Positions 61,520-64,000 of a stretch of DNA of 64,000 nt are shown here, piece after piece (the first letter of the stretch is position 1; every line of letters starts with the position of its first letter). The notes beneath the pieces are model-generated. The model did not search any database, was not told the origin of the DNA, and saw only the letters and a list, made by a program, of their open reading frames with translations. The position numbers were made by a program, and so were the translations under genes. The DNA comes from Yponomeuta sedellus (lineage: Eukaryota > Arthropoda > Insecta > Lepidoptera > Yponomeutidae), in contig OW203729.1 of the NCBI GenBank assembly GCA_934045075.1, forward strand, positions 2,722,316-2,786,315, written 5' to 3'.

Positions 61520-62260
61520 CCGCGCCAATGGGGGCGGCGGCGCAAACTTAACCTTTAGATCGTAGCTAGCCAATCGCTGCAACAGCCCCGATTTAACGGT
61601 TGAAGCTAAACGATGGACGGACGTTGCCAGCACTGAAGACCTGTTTCGCTTGGCAGGAAATGAAGAAGAAAATGACCTCCATTAGTGGGCAGGCACTAGA
61701 AGACGCCAAACGATTTATCGTTTAAATAGCACTTAATTTGAATGTAGGTGCCACCTGGAACGTTCGGTGAAACCAACGCCTTCCATTCTTAAGATATCGA
61801 CGCCAAACAGAAAGTGTTCCAGCTAAACGTTTCTTCCGATCGAAATATTTTTGTCAAAAAATTTGCAGATTACGTATCAACGTGTGATTGGCTTACTGAA
61901 CCGCCATCTTGTTTTAACTGTTTTCTGATTGGCTAGCTGCTACTGAGGCGTCCAAGTTTACTTAGTTGCCTCCCCCATTGGCTAGGAATAGACAATGAGC
62001 TTTTAGTGGATTGACAGCCTACACCAGCGATTTCACGATCTTAGTACGCTCCTATCATAGCGATGGATTGTAACTAAAAGTCTGATTGTGTTATACTATT
62101 ATTTTAGTCAATTCAGAATCTATTATTGCCTCAGGTTATCGCATTTTTTTTTGCAAAAATACTTTCTCAGTATCATACAGCTCTACAAACCGTAACGTTT
62201 CGCACCATTCGATGATTTCTCACGAGATACGGGAGCTCCTTTAGACGCCATTTTGTTTAT
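61520..62260. promoter_or_regulatory. CCAAT- and YY1-motif-rich segment
   Basis: CCAAT boxes at 61525-61529 and 61570-61574; inverted ATTGG at 61887-61891, 61928-61932 and 61977-61981, three of the five followed by CTAGC or related bases. YY1/Pho-like CCGCCATCTTG is at about 61901 and GACGCCATTTTG at about 62244. It adjoins a GC-rich block. It may be a promoter or enhancer of MED13 or of a neighbour; no transcription start can be fixed. Confidence 0.35.
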
Positions 62261-63480
62261 GCCATTACATCCGAGTCAGCTCAGGTGAGTAGAACACGAT
62301 CTTCACGAAGATTGGACGGATTCATCACAGTGTTCTAAATAAATCTATGAGATATGAGTAGGATTAGACTAGTAATTTTACTTAGTTCTATCAGAACGCA
62401 TTAAGATCGTAAAACCTGGCTTTTTGGACGGAATATTTGGTAATTGTGAACTAACCACGCTAGGCTGTACTCACACTAAAATTTCACTGTATAACGTATG
62501 GCTGCTTGACATAGTAGATAAAGCAAAACATGCAGTCTCGTATTTTTTCTACTGCAGACCTTTGTAAAATCCTTTGATATTGATCTGAAAATCAAGCCTT
62601 GATTTATACGACAACAATATTAAGATTTCTTGTGAGTTACATGCAAAGACTAATATTAACAAAACTTGATTTCCATAGCTACGTCACTGCATCACTCTTC
62701 ACCAATGTACATCACAAAGGAATGTAGCGTTTGTGTTGGTATCACTACAAAATAATATTTAGGTATTTCAGTTTAAAATTGCTGATATTATTAAACAGTA
62801 AAAGACATACACAACTATAACATCTACCTATCTATCTACACGGCATTCTATACTGCATTTTATATAAATATATATATTTCAGCCAACACTACATAGAACC
62901 ACAGTTTGTCGATTTCTTATGTACAAGGAGAAAATTTTGTTTTTTGAGAATTTAAAATTTGTCATAAATAATGAAATTAGTCTCGGATTTTATTCTTTTT
63001 TATTATAAGCAATCGACAAGCCAGATTGTCATAATGCATTTTAAATATAAACAAATAGATACTCTCATAACAAATTAAATACATAAGACAAATATTATCT
63101 GCCAAGGACAAACAAACGCGTTCACAGGAACTCTACTATTTCAGTTTACGCTTCCTTCAAGGCGTCCGCGCTGGGAGTAAAATGTGGGAATTTAAGAATA
63201 TACTAATATTACGAAGGAAATGACCGTGATTTTTTCGCGTTTCGACCCGATAGCGAGATAAGAACTCAACAGTCTTATTTATAAAAACGCTAGTTTATCC
63301 GCTGTACTTCCTATCAGCTATCATATAGATATTTAAACTGATCATACTTTTTGTTTGTATGTAACAGATACACCCGAAAGGGTGTATATGTCTAGTCTAA
63401 TGTAGGTAACTTTAAAATGGAAACTCTGTTAAGTTAAAACCTGTTTTATAAAAAAAGGTGCATTTCCTTTGTCAGCTTTA
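62261..63480. other. Unassigned AT-rich sequence
   Basis: No gene or repeat family recognised; presumed intron or intergenic. Confidence 0.45.
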
Positions 63481-63484
63481 AAAG

Positions 63485-63645
63485 CTCACAATCTAATAAA
63501 TTTAAAAACCTATTTAGAGGCTAAAAATTTGACCCATGCCGGGATTCGAATCCGGCATGGGTGAAATTTTTAGCCTATAAATAGGTTTTTAAATTTGTCC
63601 ATAGCACGGGTTAGTGCATTAAAAATAAAAATAGTATAACCTAAT
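63485..63645. repeat. Palindromic SINE G fusion
   Basis: ACCTATTTAGAGGCTAAAAA, CCCATGCCGGGATTCGAATC and then CGGCATGGGTGAAATTTTTA, GCCTATAAATAGGTTTTTAA form a head-to-head inverted repeat of about 55-bp arms meeting at the T-loop palindrome. The tRNA-like head between them is deleted. Confidence 0.8.
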
Positions 63646-64000
63646 AAATGTCAAACTAACAGCTTTGACGTTCAATAGTAAACTTTTTGTTTTTATAGTG
63701 AATGATTTTTTTTTTTATGATTTTTTTTTATTTCGACTTTAACTCTTTACCATTGCCTGGTGGTGCAATAGTTACTACCTGAAATTGAACCTTATTACTT
63801 TAAAACAAAGTCCAAAACCTATAAAAAAAAATAATCTTGCGCTGTCCGTACATTGTATGATTTTTTAGTTGCTGGATGCGGTAAGCTGAACGAAGACAGG
63901 GCACTATGGCTCTCATTAGGGGAGGGCTGTGTGCAGCAGTGGACTAATACAGCCTGAAGAAGAAGAAGAGTGATAAAAGTATCTATAAATAACTCAACTC
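63646..64000. other. AT-rich sequence with family D fragment
   Basis: A family D fragment (GGAGGGCTGTGTGCAGCAGT, GGACTAATACAGCCTGAAGA) lies at about 63895-63965. Nothing else is supported. Confidence 0.55.

Overview
This is a nuclear genome window from an insect, most likely a moth or butterfly. It has spliced genes with GT-AG introns, AT-rich introns around very GC-rich exons, and a dense load of tRNA-headed SINE-like retroposons, Jockey/CR1-type LINE fragments and MITEs of kinds common in Lepidoptera. I found no bacterial operons, CRISPR arrays or rRNA. Species cannot be named from the sequence. Two genes are supported, both on the minus strand and both cut by the window. Gene 1 (8.68-13.36 kb) is the 5' end of a hobbit/BLTP2 (KIAA0100 family) bridge-like lipid-transfer protein. 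Four coding exons (ATG at 13358, last seen exon 8682-8942) encode a signal-anchor helix and the first part of the lipid-transfer groove; the rest lies left of the window. Gene 2 (23.81-58.5 kb, perhaps 61.4 kb) is MED13 (skuld), the Mediator kinase-module subunit. Nineteen exons join in a continuous reading frame of 1,368 codons to a stop at 23810-23812; the N-terminal exons lie right of the window. Every junction was checked for phase by reading the sequence. The AT-rich 18.5-23.8 kb block is probably a long MED13 3' UTR; it has six Pumilio-type motifs and a perfect 35-bp-arm hairpin. 

Layout: 1-8.6 kb is a repeat graveyard within or beyond a large hobbit intron (microsatellites, LTR-like fragment, nested SINEs, LINE pieces, MITEs). 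8.7-13.4 kb carries the hobbit exons. 13.4-18.5 kb is intergenic, with a 5'-truncated LINE. 18.5-23.8 kb is the MED13 3' UTR. 23.8-58.5 kb is MED13, whose introns carry a near full-length 4.5-kb Jockey-type LINE with a 10-bp target duplication (34.4-38.9 kb), a solo-LTR-like insert, nested MITEs and many SINEs. 58.5-64 kb holds a possible further exon, a CCAAT/YY1-motif-rich stretch and scattered repeats. 

The most unusual signal is a recurring architecture inside MED13. At many exons the exon edge with its splice site has been tandemly duplicated into the adjoining intron: an 80-bp array with perfect copies of a donor (44.60-45.06 kb), a 72-bp array with about a dozen donors (45.6-46.6 kb), a ~100-113-bp array of copied acceptors (32.14-33.4 kb), a degenerate array of copied donors next to a GC-AG intron (42.8-43.4 kb), and older, decayed versions at four other exons. 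This is a natural series of decoy splice sites of different ages in one essential gene.
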